Origin: Roseburia sp. AM59-24XD
GTDB taxonomy: Bacteria > Bacillota > Clostridia > Lachnospirales > Lachnospiraceae
Assembly (NCBI RefSeq): GCF_003478445.1
Contig: NZ_QUET01000024.1
Location: 1 to 57,859, forward strand
Reading direction: 5' to 3'
DNA: 57,859 nucleotides
Shown here one piece after another: positions 34,622 through 44,036 of this stretch (within the stretch, counting starts at the first letter, position 1; each line of letters opens with the position of its first letter). The notes under the pieces are model-generated. The model saw only the letters and a list, made by a program, of their open reading frames with translations. It was not told the DNA's origin and ran no database searches. The position numbers and the translations under genes are program-made.

Positions 34622-35722
34622 ATGAAAGCGTTTCTTATTTTAGAGGATGGAACAGTATTTGAGGGCAAGAGTGTTGGCTCGCAAAAGGAAGTGATCAGTG
34701 AGATCGTATTTAATACGTCAATGACCGGATATCTTGAGGTTCTGACTGATCCGAGTTATGCGGGACAGGCGGTAACGATGACATATCCGTTGATCGGTAA
34801 TTACGGTGTTACCTATGCAGACATGGAGTCGCGAAAGGGATGGTCGGACGGTTTTATCACCAGAGAAATTTCCCGTATGCCAAGCAATTTCCGATGTGAA
34901 GATACCTTACAGAAGTTCCTGGAGGATCAGGACATTCCGGGCATCTACGGTATTGATACCAGAGCCCTTACGAAGATCCTTCGTGAGAAAGGAACCATGA
35001 ACGGAATGATCACAACCAATGAGAATTACAATCTGGATGAGATTCTTCCGAAGCTGAAGGAATATACCGTAACAGGTGTTGTGAAGAAGGTTTCACGAAG
35101 TGAGAAGGAGTCCTTCAAGCCGGGTGATCTTGGTTCTGAAAAGACCGAGACAAAGTTTAAGGTTGCAGTGATTGATGTCGGAACAAAGAATAACATCATC
35201 CGCTGCCTGTTAAACAGAGGCTGTGAGGTCGATGTGTATCCATGTGATTTCAATGCAGATGATGTGATCGCTGCAAAGCCGGATGGTATCATGATCACCA
35301 ACGGACCGGGAGATCCGGCAGAGTGTGTGGAGATCATTGAGCAGATTAAGAAGCTGTCAGAATCAAGCATTCCGATCTTTGCAATCTGTCTGGGACATCA
35401 GCTTATGGCATTGGCACATGGCTTTAAGACATACAAGATGAAATACGGTCACCGTGGTGCGAACCATCCGGTTATGGATCTGCATACAAGAAGAGTATAT
35501 ATTTCTTCCCAGAACCACGGATATGTTGTGGATGGCGAATCACTTGATGAGACAAAGGCAAAGCCTTGGTTTGTCAATGTAAACGATAAGACTATTGAGG
35601 GGCTTGAATATATCGGAAAGCCGGTTAAAACCGTACAGTTCCACCCGGAGGCAAATGCAGGGCCAAAGGATTCAGAAGTGCTGTTTGAGGAATTTATCAA
35701 AATGATGGGAGGTAATCAGTAA
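34622..35722 (+). CDS. carA: Carbamoyl-phosphate synthase small subunit
   Basis: Glutaminase subunit that delivers ammonia to CarB for carbamoyl phosphate synthesis (pyrimidines and arginine). The 366 residues show the N-terminal CPSase_sm_chain domain (1-140) and a class I glutamine amidotransferase domain with the nucleophile in FAICLGHQLMAL and the catalytic His/Glu in FHPEAN. The ATG follows the ANTAR stop codon immediately, and the TAA overlaps the carB ATG (TAATG), so translation of all three is probably coupled. Confidence 0.96.
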   Translation: MKAFLILEDGTVFEGKSVGSQKEVISEIVFNTSMTGYLEVLTDPSYAGQAVTMTYPLIGNYGVTYADMESRKGWSDGFITREISRMPSNFRCEDTLQKFLEDQDIPGIYGIDTRALTKILREKGTMNGMITTNENYNLDEILPKLKEYTVTGVVKKVSRSEKESFKPGDLGSEKTETKFKVAVIDVGTKNNIIRCLLNRGCEVDVYPCDFNADDVIAAKPDGIMITNGPGDPAECVEIIEQIKKLSESSIPIFAICLGHQLMALAHGFKTYKMKYGHRGANHPVMDLHTRRVYISSQNHGYVVDGESLDETKAKPWFVNVNDKTIEGLEYIGKPVKTVQFHPEANAGPKDSEVLFEEFIKMMGGNQ

Positions 35723-38700
35723 TGCCAAAATTAGAGGGAATTAAACGTGTATTAGTAATTGGTTCCGGTCCGATCGTTATCGGACAGGCGGCCGAGTTTG
35801 ACTATGCGGGAACACAGGCATGCCGTTCTCTGAAGGAAGAGGGAATGGAGGTTATCCTTGTCAATTCCAATCCTGCAACGATCATGACCGATAAGGACAT
35901 CGCCGATAAGGTTTATATTGAGCCGCTGACCGTTGAGGTGCTTCAGCATATTATTGAGGTAGAAAAGCCGGACAGTCTGCTTCCGAACATGGGTGGACAG
36001 GCTGGTCTGAATCTTGGTATGGAACTCGCAGAATCCGGTTTTCTGGACAGTCATAATGTAAAGCTTCTCGGAACAACAGCAGAGACGATCCGTAACGCAG
36101 AGGGACGTCAGGAGTTTAAGGATCTGATGGAGCGCATCGGTGAGCCATGTGCGCCTTCCGAGCTTGTAGAGAATATTGAAGATGGTGTGGCATTTGCGGA
36201 TAAGATCGGTTATCCGGTTGTGCTCAGACCAGCATATACACTTGGTGGTTCCGGCGGTGGAATCGCGCATAACCAGGAGGAGCTTGAGGAAATCCTTTCC
36301 AACGGACTTCGTCTTTCCCGTGTCGGTCAGGTTCTGGTTGAGAGATGTATCGCCGGCTGGAAGGAGATTGAGTATGAGGTAATGCGTGACAGTAACGGCA
36401 ACTGCATTACCGTATGTAACATGGAAAACCTTGATCCGGTAGGTGTACATACCGGAGACAGTATCGTTGTGGCTCCTTCACAGACACTGTCTGACAAGGA
36501 GTATCAGATGCTTCGTACCTCCGCACTCAAGATCATCAGCGAGCTTGGTGTGACAGGTGGATGTAACGTACAGTTTGCGCTTCATCCGACATCCTTTGAA
36601 TATTGTGTCATCGAGGTAAACCCTCGTGTAAGCCGTTCCTCCGCACTGGCATCAAAGGCAACCGGTTATCCGATCGCCAAGGTGGCAGCGAAGATCGCGC
36701 TTGGCTATACTCTGGATGAGATCCCGAATGCCGTTACCGGAAAGACTTACGCAAGCTTTGAGCCGGCATTGGACTACTGTGTTGTAAAGATTCCGAGACT
36801 TCCGTTTGATAAGTTTATCAATGCGAAGCGTACACTGACTACACAGATGAAGGCAACCGGTGAGGTTATGAGTATATGTACAAACTTCGAGGGTGGTCTG
36901 ATGAAAGCGATCCGTTCTCTGGCACAGCATGTAGACTGTCTGGAGACCGGTGATTATGATGGCATGTCTGATGAGGATGTACTTGAGAAGCTGGATATCG
37001 TGGATGACCGCCGTATCTATCTGATTGCTGAGATTCTCCGTCGTGGTCTCGCCTCCTACGACAAGATCCATGAGATTACAAAGATTGACAAGTGGTTCAT
37101 TGATAAGCTTGCGATCCTTGTTGAGATGGAGAAGAAGCTCAAGGCATGTGGCGGCAATATCGACAAGGAACTCATGAAGGAAGCGAAGAGAATGGAGTTC
37201 CCGGACAACGTGATCGCACGCTGGACCGGAAAGACCGAGGAAGAGGTCAAGCAGCTCCGTTATGAGTATGGCATTACCGCAGCATTTAAGATGGTTGATA
37301 CCTGTGCGGCCGAGTTTGCATCTGAGACACCGTATTATTATGGCTGCTTTGATGGAAGCAACGAGGTTGAGGAGACAAGAGACCACAAGAAGATCATGGT
37401 ACTTGGTTCCGGCCCGATCCGTATCGGTCAGGGTATCGAGTTCGATTACTGTTCTGTTCACAGCGTATGGGCGCTGAAACAGGAGGGCTATGAGACCATT
37501 ATTGTAAATAACAACCCGGAGACTGTCAGCACCGACTTTGATATTGCAGATAAGCTGTATTTCGAGCCGCTGACACCGGAGGATGTAGAAAATATTGTTC
37601 GTCTGGAGAAGCCGGACGGAGCCGTTGTACAGTTTGGTGGACAGACTGCCATCAATCTGACAGAATCTCTGATCAAGATGGGTGTTAAGATCCTTGGAAC
37701 AAGCGCAGAGAATGTAGATGCTGCAGAGGATCGCGAGCTGTTCGACGAGATCCTGGAGCAGTGCTGTATTCCGAGAGCAAAGGGTGATACGGTATTTACG
37801 ACAGAGGAAGCGTTAAAGGTTGCCAATGAGCTTGGTTATCCGGTGCTGATCCGTCCGTCCTATGTGCTTGGAGGGCAGGGTATGCAGATCGCAGTACGCG
37901 ATCAGGATATCGTAGAGTTTATGGCGGTTATCAACCGTTATCATCAGGAGCATCCGATCCTGATCGATAAGTACCTGATGGGTAAGGAAATTGAGGTCGA
38001 TGCGGTATGCGATGGCGAAGACATTTTGATCCCGGGTATCATGGAGCATATCGAGAGAGCCGGTATCCATTCCGGAGACAGTATCTCCGTATATCCGGCA
38101 CAGACGATCTCAGAGAAGATCAAGCGAGTTCTGGTTGATTACACCGGCAAGCTGGCACGTTCCCTGCATGTAATCGGACTGATCAATATTCAGTTTATCG
38201 TATATCAGGATGAGGTTTATGTGATCGAGGTAAATCCTCGTTCCAGCCGAACTGTACCATATATCAGCAAGGTTACCGGTATTCCGATCGTTGATCTGGC
38301 ATCCCGCGTAATCCTTGGAGCAAAGATCCGTGATCTTGGCTTTGAGCCTGGTCTTGCACCGGATGCAGGCTATCTTGCAATCAAGATGCCGGTATTCTCT
38401 TTTGAGAAGCTTCGTGGAGCTGAGATTTCCCTCGGACCGGAAATGAAGTCTACCGGTGAGTGCCTTGGTATCGCCAAGACATTTGATGAGGCTCTGTATA
38501 AGGCATTCCTCGGAGCTGGAGTGAACCTTCCAAAGCATAAGAAGATGATCATTTCCGTTAAGGATTCGGATAAGCTGGAAGCTGTTGGAGTGGCAAAGCG
38601 TTTTAAGAAGCTTGGCTATGAGATTTTCGCAACGAGAAATACGGCACGTGTACTGAATGAGAACGGTGTGCTTGCCATTCCGGTAAACCGTATCAATGAG

Positions 38701-38949
38701 GAAGCACCGACGCTGATGGATCTGCTTCTGGAGCATCAGATCGATCTCGTTATCGATACACCGACACACGGCGACAAGATGAAGGATGGTTTCCTGATCC
38801 GCCGTACTGCGATCGAGACAGGTGTAAACGTTCTTACTTCGCTTGATACTGCCAATGCACTGCTGACCAGTCTTGAGAACTCAGATAAGACACATCTTTC
38901 TATCGTGGATGTGGCAACAATCTCCAAGAGTGGTTCCTACGCAAAGTAA
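35722..38949 (+). CDS. carB: Carbamoyl-phosphate synthase large subunit
   Basis: Forms carbamoyl phosphate from ammonia, bicarbonate and two ATP. At 1075 residues it is full length, with two homologous ATP-grasp halves (first starting VLVIGSGPIVIGQAAEFDYA, second starting IMVLGSGPIRIGQGIEFDYC near residue 555) and the C-terminal MGS-like allosteric domain from about 940 (IATRNTARVL-type segment, THGDKMKDGF). Repeated ENLDPVGVHTGDSIVVAPSQ and related motifs are present. It ends the GS-like/ANTAR/carAB cluster and is followed by two terminators. Confidence 0.97.
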   Translation: MPKLEGIKRVLVIGSGPIVIGQAAEFDYAGTQACRSLKEEGMEVILVNSNPATIMTDKDIADKVYIEPLTVEVLQHIIEVEKPDSLLPNMGGQAGLNLGMELAESGFLDSHNVKLLGTTAETIRNAEGRQEFKDLMERIGEPCAPSELVENIEDGVAFADKIGYPVVLRPAYTLGGSGGGIAHNQEELEEILSNGLRLSRVGQVLVERCIAGWKEIEYEVMRDSNGNCITVCNMENLDPVGVHTGDSIVVAPSQTLSDKEYQMLRTSALKIISELGVTGGCNVQFALHPTSFEYCVIEVNPRVSRSSALASKATGYPIAKVAAKIALGYTLDEIPNAVTGKTYASFEPALDYCVVKIPRLPFDKFINAKRTLTTQMKATGEVMSICTNFEGGLMKAIRSLAQHVDCLETGDYDGMSDEDVLEKLDIVDDRRIYLIAEILRRGLASYDKIHEITKIDKWFIDKLAILVEMEKKLKACGGNIDKELMKEAKRMEFPDNVIARWTGKTEEEVKQLRYEYGITAAFKMVDTCAAEFASETPYYYGCFDGSNEVEETRDHKKIMVLGSGPIRIGQGIEFDYCSVHSVWALKQEGYETIIVNNNPETVSTDFDIADKLYFEPLTPEDVENIVRLEKPDGAVVQFGGQTAINLTESLIKMGVKILGTSAENVDAAEDRELFDEILEQCCIPRAKGDTVFTTEEALKVANELGYPVLIRPSYVLGGQGMQIAVRDQDIVEFMAVINRYHQEHPILIDKYLMGKEIEVDAVCDGEDILIPGIMEHIERAGIHSGDSISVYPAQTISEKIKRVLVDYTGKLARSLHVIGLINIQFIVYQDEVYVIEVNPRSSRTVPYISKVTGIPIVDLASRVILGAKIRDLGFEPGLAPDAGYLAIKMPVFSFEKLRGAEISLGPEMKSTGECLGIAKTFDEALYKAFLGAGVNLPKHKKMIISVKDSDKLEAVGVAKRFKKLGYEIFATRNTARVLNENGVLAIPVNRINEEAPTLMDLLLEHQIDLVIDTPTHGDKMKDGFLIRRTAIETGVNVLTSLDTANALLTSLENSDKTHLSIVDVATISKSGSYAK

Positions 38950-39091
38950 GATATAAAGAAAAAGAGTAATATTATGATGCCGGCAGACAGATCAGCAATA
39001 TGTATCTGTGTATGAATGGTTGTCTGGTTGTCGGATTGCAAAATTGCATCGCAATGGACCAATCCGTGGCATCTGTTAGATGTGTGTATAT

Positions 39092-39137
39092 AAAAACAGA
39101 ATCCATACCAATCTACACCGGTATGGATTCTGTTTTT
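39092..39137 (+). terminator. Terminator after carB
   Basis: A perfect 18-bp stem (AAAAACAGAATCCATACC / GGTATGGATTCTGTTTTT) with a 10-nt loop. Being A-rich on the left and T-rich on the right, it could work in both directions. Confidence 0.85.
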
Positions 39138-39163
39138 GGGTATAGGAAAATGTCAGATGTATA

Positions 39164-39210
39164 AAAAACCAGCCCTATACGGATTTGTTCTGATATGAGG
39201 GCTGGTTTTT
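39164..39210 (-). terminator. Bidirectional terminator between carB and arcC
   Basis: A perfect 13-bp stem (AAAAACCAGCCCT / AGGGCTGGTTTTT) with a 21-nt loop lies 29 nt beyond the arcC stop on the minus strand. It would serve arcC and back up carB termination. Confidence 0.8.
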
Positions 39211-39238
39211 ATGATTATATGATGAAAAAATGGTTGTC

Positions 39239-40177
39239 TTAATCTGCCGTGATCACAGTTCCGGTCTTGCCGGCTACGCCGTCCAAAGCAGTGTTCAGGT
39301 CAGTGATAACAGACTTGTGGGCAGGAGAGGAGGATGCGAAGGAAACAGCAGCCTCGATCTTTGGAAGCATTGCTCCTGTAGTGAACTGTCCTTCATCGAT
39401 ATATCTGGTTGCCTCCTCAACAGAGAGATGATCTAACGGTGTTGCCTGTGGCGTGTCAAAGTTCAGCATAACCTTCTCGACACCGGTAAGCAGGAGAAGC
39501 ATATCTGCCTGAATACCCTCTGCGAGACATGCACTGGTAAGATCCTTCTCGATAACAGCGCTGGCTCCCTTTAAGCGGGTTCCCTGCTGCAGAACAGGAA
39601 TTCCGCCACCACCGCAGGCAATGACAATCTGATCTGCGTCGAGGAGTGCCTTGATCGCATCTAATTCATAGATTTCGATTGGACGTGGAGCGCCGATGAT
39701 ACGGCGGTAACCCTTGTCGCCGTCCTTGATGACATGGTTGTTTTTCTTTTCCTCAGCTTTGGCTTCCTCCTCCGTCATATAACGACCGATGACCTTGGAT
39801 GGCTGGCTGAAGGCTGCGTCAAACGGATCAACACGAACCTGTGTGATCAGTGTGGTGACCGGCTTGTAGATACCGCGGTTTAACAGCTCGGTGCGGATCT
39901 CATTCTGAAGATCATAGCCAATGTAGCCCTGGCTCATTGCGCTGCAGATGGACATTGGTGCTACTGTATTGTCCGGCTCGAGAAGAGAATACTCGGTCAT
40001 TGCTGCGTGGATCATGCCGACCTGTGGTCCGTTACTGTGCGTGATCACAACCTGATACTTTGCCTCAACGAGATCGGCAATTGCTGCAGCGGCTTTCTTT
40101 ACGGCAGCCTTCTGCTCCGGAAAGGTGCTGCCAAGGGCGTTATGACCAAGAGCAACCACGATTTTTTTATTGTTCAT
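39239..40177 (-). CDS. arcC: Carbamate kinase
   Basis: Interconverts carbamoyl phosphate + ADP and ATP + carbamate; usually the ATP-yielding last step of arginine or agmatine/purine-derived carbamoyl phosphate degradation. About 312 residues with the amino-acid kinase fold: N-terminal KIVVALGHNALG, THSNGPQVG near 55, and ACGGGGIPVL near 210. Start at MNNKKIVVAL after GGAGG with an 8-nt gap; the longer frame upstream is not conserved. No arcA, arcB or transporter gene is adjacent. Its neighbours, carAB and glnN, tie it to nitrogen flow. Confidence 0.94.
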   Translation of the reverse strand: MNNKKIVVALGHNALGSTFPEQKAAVKKAAAAIADLVEAKYQVVITHSNGPQVGMIHAAMTEYSLLEPDNTVAPMSICSAMSQGYIGYDLQNEIRTELLNRGIYKPVTTLITQVRVDPFDAAFSQPSKVIGRYMTEEEAKAEEKKNNHVIKDGDKGYRRIIGAPRPIEIYELDAIKALLDADQIVIACGGGGIPVLQQGTRLKGASAVIEKDLTSACLAEGIQADMLLLLTGVEKVMLNFDTPQATPLDHLSVEEATRYIDEGQFTTGAMLPKIEAAVSFASSSPAHKSVITDLNTALDGVAGKTGTVITAD

Positions 40178-40282
40178 AATGGGTACCTCCATATGTATTA
40201 TGTAGTGATAGACAGATATATTTACGAACAAAAAACATCTGCATTGATAACTTTAAGTATATCATAAACGGAATGATAACAC

Positions 40283-40326
40283 AAGAAAAGAGACGATTGC
40301 CATACGGTCAACCGCCCCTTCTCTGA
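40283..40326 (-). terminator. Probable terminator of glnN
   Basis: On the minus strand AGAG...GCGGTTG pairs with CAATCGT...CTCT, with two G-T pairs, followed by TTTTCTT. It lies about 70 nt after the glnN stop. Confidence 0.5.
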
Positions 40327-40393
40327 TTCATTTATAAATTGGGAATATTATAATATGAAAGCATAATTATTCTCTACGGTTCAAAGGTATGTA

Positions 40394-42502
40394 TTATACC
40401 TCGAACAGCAGATCGCCGTAGGTTGGTACCGGCCAGTACGTCTTATCGACGATCATCTCCAGCTCATCGATCGGAGCACGGAGTGTCTCCATATCAGCAA
40501 ATACAACCTCGCGGAAGAACAGAGCCTGTTCCTTGCCCTCTTCCTTAGTATCTGCCTCATCAACTGCCTTTTCAAGGGTAGCCAGTGCCTTCTGTGCAGA
40601 AGCAAGGAGAGTAGATGTTTTCTTTAACAGCTCAGTCTGTACAGATACATCAGCATCCGGACATGCAGTCTGAACCTTTGTGATAGAATCTGCAAGGCTT
40701 GTTGTATATTTGATAACAGATGGAATGAACTGTTTGCCAGCCATATCAATCATTGTCTTAGCCTCAATGTTGATCGTCTTTGAGTAGTTCTCATAGTTAA
40801 TCTCTACACGAGACTCAAGCTCTGCCTTTGTCATGACATTCTGTCTCTCAAACAGATTTACGCTCTTGTCTGTTGCAAGATAAGGAATTGCCTCAACCAT
40901 GGACTTGATGTTTGGAAGACCACGTCTCTCAGCTTCCTCAACCCACTCATTAGAATATCCGTCTCCGTTGAAGATGATACGCTGATGCTCGGTAACGGTT
41001 TTCTTGATCAGAGCGTCAACAGCAGAGTCGAAATCGTCTGCCTGATCAAGCTCATCTGCAAAATCCTGAAGGACATCGGCAACCATAGTATTTAATGTAA
41101 AGTTTGGTCCGGAGATGGACATGGAAGAACCAAGCATACGGAACTCGAACTTATTACCGGTGAATGCGAATGGAGATGTACGGTTTCTGTCAGTAGCATC
41201 CTTTTTCAGTACCGGAAGAACATGAACACCGGTATCAAGCTTCTCCCCCTGGATAGAGGAAGAAACATCACCTCGGATGATCTGCTCAATGATATCCTCA
41301 AGCTGCTCGCCAAGGAAGATAGAAATGATAGCAGGCGGTGCCTCGTTTGCTCCGAGTCTGTGGTCGTTTCCGGGGCTGGAAGCAGACAGACGAAGAAGCT
41401 CTGCGTTGTCATCAACAGCCTTGATCACAGCGGCAAGTGTCAGAAGGAACAGCTTGTTCTCATGTGGTTTCTTGCCCGGATCCAGAAGGTTGATTCCGGT
41501 ATCGGTTACGATAGACCAGTTGTCATGCTTACCGGAACCGTTTACACCTGCAAATGGCTTCTCATGAAGCAGACACTCAAGATTATGTCTCTTAGCTACC
41601 TTTTTCATCAGCTCCATAACAAGCTGGTTATGATCGGTAGAGATATTAGCAGTTGTAAAGATTGGAGCCATCTCATGCTGAGCCGGAGCAACCTCGTTAT
41701 GCTGTGTCTTGGAAAGGATTCCAAGCTTCCAGAGCTCAATGTTGAGATCCTTCATGAATGCAGCGATGCGCTCCTTAATGGTACCGAAGTAGTGATCATC
41801 AAGCTCCTGACCCTTTGGAGCCGGTGCACCGAAAAGAGTACGACCGGTGAAGATCAGATCCTTACGCTGTAAATATTTATCTCTGTCAACCAGGAAATAT
41901 TCCTGCTCAGGTCCTACGGAGCAGGATACCTTCTTGACATCATCATATCCGAAAAGCTTTACGATGCGGACAGCCTGTTTGCTGAGCGCTTCCATGGAAC
42001 GAAGGAGAGGAGTTTTCTTATCAAGTGCCTCACCTGTATATGAACAAAATGCGGTAGGGATGCAGAGTGTAACGCCGGCAGCATCCTCACGCAGGAATGC
42101 AGGTGATGTACAATCCCATGCTGTATATCCTCTTGCCTCAAAGGTCGCACGAAGACCACCTGAAGGGAAAGAAGAAGCGTCCGGTTCACCCTTGATCAGC
42201 TCCTTGCCGGAAAATTCAAGAACCGGTTTGCTGTCAGATGCAGGACTTAAGAATGAATCATGCTTCTCTGCTGTAATACCGGTCATTGGCTGAAACCAGT
42301 GTGTATAATGAGTAGCGCCGTGCTCTAAAGCCCACTCTTTCATGGCATGAGCGACGACGTTTGCGATATCCTGATTGAGATCCTCGCCATTCTCCAATGT
42401 TTTCTTCCATGATTTGTAGACGTCCTTAGGCAACTTTTCCTTCATTACCTCATCGTTGAACACGTCTTTACCAAAAACCTGCTCAATTACGTTTTGTTCC
42501 AT
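40394..42502 (-). CDS. glnN: Glutamine synthetase type III
   Basis: Makes glutamine from glutamate, ammonia and ATP. About 702 residues, the size of the GSIII family found in Bacteroides and many gut Firmicutes. GSIII hallmarks are the N-terminal [18 protein letters not shown] segment, the GSIII motif [19 protein letters not shown] near residue 115, [11 protein letters not shown] with both metal-binding glutamates, and [14 protein letters not shown]. Active-site motifs are intact, unlike the GS-like protein at 32712, so this is probably the working synthetase of the cell. I start at MEQNVIEQ. A terminator hairpin in its leader suggests control by antitermination. Confidence 0.95.
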   Translation of the reverse strand: MEQNVIEQVFGKDVFNDEVMKEKLPKDVYKSWKKTLENGEDLNQDIANVVAHAMKEWALEHGATHYTHWFQPMTGITAEKHDSFLSPASDSKPVLEFSGKELIKGEPDASSFPSGGLRATFEARGYTAWDCTSPAFLREDAAGVTLCIPTAFCSYTGEALDKKTPLLRSMEALSKQAVRIVKLFGYDDVKKVSCSVGPEQEYFLVDRDKYLQRKDLIFTGRTLFGAPAPKGQELDDHYFGTIKERIAAFMKDLNIELWKLGILSKTQHNEVAPAQHEMAPIFTTANISTDHNQLVMELMKKVAKRHNLECLLHEKPFAGVNGSGKHDNWSIVTDTGINLLDPGKKPHENKLFLLTLAAVIKAVDDNAELLRLSASSPGNDHRLGANEAPPAIISIFLGEQLEDIIEQIIRGDVSSSIQGEKLDTGVHVLPVLKKDATDRNRTSPFAFTGNKFEFRMLGSSMSISGPNFTLNTMVADVLQDFADELDQADDFDSAVDALIKKTVTEHQRIIFNGDGYSNEWVEEAERRGLPNIKSMVEAIPYLATDKSVNLFERQNVMTKAELESRVEINYENYSKTINIEAKTMIDMAGKQFIPSVIKYTTSLADSITKVQTACPDADVSVQTELLKKTSTLLASAQKALATLEKAVDEADTKEEGKEQALFFREVVFADMETLRAPIDELEMIVDKTYWPVPTYGDLLFEV

Positions 42503-42630
42503 AATTCCTACCATCCTTTCATCATCAACTGACTTTTTATTTTATGAGGCGGTCGGATAATGTGTCAAACCCTGTTGTCGATGACCGTCTCATGGATGCT
42601 GGATAAACTGTTTATGTCAGTCTGATTAGT

Positions 42631-42670
42631 AAAAAAGGGCGCACTCATTACAAGTAATGAGAACACCCTT
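42631..42670 (-). terminator. Terminator-like hairpin in the glnN leader (candidate attenuator)
   Basis: On the minus strand AAGGGTG-TT-CTCATTAC is paired with GTAATGAG-TGCG-CCCTT, followed by TTTTTT. An inner stem CTCATT / AATGAG closes a six-base loop ACTTGT. It lies about 20 nt after the expected transcription start and 130 nt before glnN, the layout of a leader attenuator. Confidence 0.65.
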
Positions 42671-42697
42671 GTTCCGTTCGTTATCCAACTGCAGATT

Positions 42698-42726
42698 ACT
42701 ATATCACAAAATAAATCATTTGAAAA
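42698..42726 (-). promoter_or_regulatory. Promoter of glnN
   Basis: On the minus strand TTTTCA, 17 nt and TATAGT. Transcription would start near 42691, making a leader of about 190 nt that includes the attenuator-like hairpin. Confidence 0.5.
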
Positions 42727-42771
42727 GCCCCTTTTTTGATTTTTTTAAATTCTTTGATCACAAATTCCTTG

Positions 42772-42800
42772 TTGACAAAACATTTTAATAGGTATACTCT
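42772..42800 (+). promoter_or_regulatory. Promoter of lrgAB
   Basis: Perfect TTGACA followed by either TATACT (15-nt spacer) or TACTCT (17-nt spacer), about 80 nt before lrgA. It is divergent from the glnN promoter. Confidence 0.6.
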
Positions 42801-42878
42801 AAAAAACGCTGTCTGTAAAAAGCAGTTATATCACAAGTACATAGCGAATATTCGCAGAGAGAAAGAGGTGTTTTTCGA

Positions 42879-43235
42879 TTGAAGTATCTGAAGCAGTTTT
42901 CAATCATTCTTTTCATTTCATTATTAGGAGAAATATTACATAGTATTGTTCCACTTCCGATGCCGGCAAGCATTTATGGTCTGGCAATACTGTTTACGGC
43001 ATTATCGACAGGGATCATACCATTGGAAGAGGTTCGTGAGACCGGTCGTTTTCTGATCGAGGTAATGCCGCTTATGTTTATTCCGGCGGCAGTCGGACTG
43101 CTCGGAGCATATCATACATTAATGCCGGTGCTGGTGCCATATGTAGTGATCACGCTTGTGAGTACACTGCTTGTGATGCTGGTGGCAGGCAGGGTAACGC
43201 AGGCGATGAAAGGAGAGGAGCAGACCAATGAGTGA
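42879..43235 (+). CDS. lrgA: CidA/LrgA family holin-like protein
   Basis: Small membrane protein of 118 residues with four hydrophobic segments and the LrgA/CidA pattern LPMPASIYGLAILF near residue 30 and VMPLMFIPAAVGLL near 65. The family is linked to murein hydrolase control and, in some bacteria, to pyruvate transport together with LrgB. It begins at a TTG after AAAGAGG. Its stop overlaps the lrgB start by 8 nt. Confidence 0.88.
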   Translation: MKYLKQFSIILFISLLGEILHSIVPLPMPASIYGLAILFTALSTGIIPLEEVRETGRFLIEVMPLMFIPAAVGLLGAYHTLMPVLVPYVVITLVSTLLVMLVAGRVTQAMKGEEQTNE

Positions 43236-43919
43236 GTTTATGCAGAATCGGTATTCTGGGGTGTAGCGTTGAGCTTTGTGGCATATGGAATTGGAATGCT
43301 GCTGCAGAGAAAATTTCATCGGGCAATTTTTAATCCATTATTAATCTCTGTTATTTTGATTATGGTCTTTCTTGGTGTTTCAGGGACAGATTACAGAAAG
43401 TATCAAGAGGGGGCGAATGTGATCAGCTATTTTCTGACACCGGCAACGGTCTGCCTTGCGATTCCTCTTTATGAGCAGATTGAGCTTTTGAAAAAGAACT
43501 TCCGTGCGATCATGGTGGGGATACTTTCGGGGGTATTGACAAGTCTTTGCAGTGTGCTTGCCATGTCTGTTTTCTTTGGACTGAATCACAAGGAGTATGC
43601 GACGCTCCTGCCAAAATCGATCACAACAGCGATCGGGATGGGCGTTTCGGAGGAGCTTGGCGGTTATGTGACACTTACTGTGGCAATCATAATTATTACC
43701 GGTATTCTTGGAAGTGTTCTGGCGGAGACGGCGTGCAGGATCTTTAAAATCACGGAGCCGGTTGCAAGAGGTGTTGCGATCGGAACGGCATCGCATGCGA
43801 TCGGTACCTCCAAGGCAATGGAAATGGGAGAGACGGAAGGGGCGATTTCCGGCTTGTCGATTGCGGTTGCAGGTCTTTTGACGGTTGTGGGAGCGTCCGT
43901 ATTTTCCTGCTTTTTATAA
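43228..43919 (+). CDS. lrgB: LrgB family membrane protein (frame broken by one missing base)
   Basis: Partner of LrgA, with six or seven hydrophobic segments and the conserved PKSITTAIGMGVSEELGG and GTASHAIGTSKAMEMGETEG blocks. The ATG inside the end of lrgA opens MSEFMQN, but that frame stops at 43266. One base back it continues VFWGVALSFVAYGIG to the end. Adding one base near 43246 restores a protein of about 230 residues. The overlap with lrgA implies coupling. Most likely a missing base in the sequence, though a real mutation cannot be excluded. Confidence 0.85.
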
Positions 43920-44036
43920 AGAAAGGATGTACCGCCTCGCTATTGCTTTTTGAGGGCGAATCGTTTATCATAAGAAAGAGTGTGTGTAACCGATATACAT
44001 CGAATGTCAGCAAAAGTGTAGAAATGAGGAGTGCTT

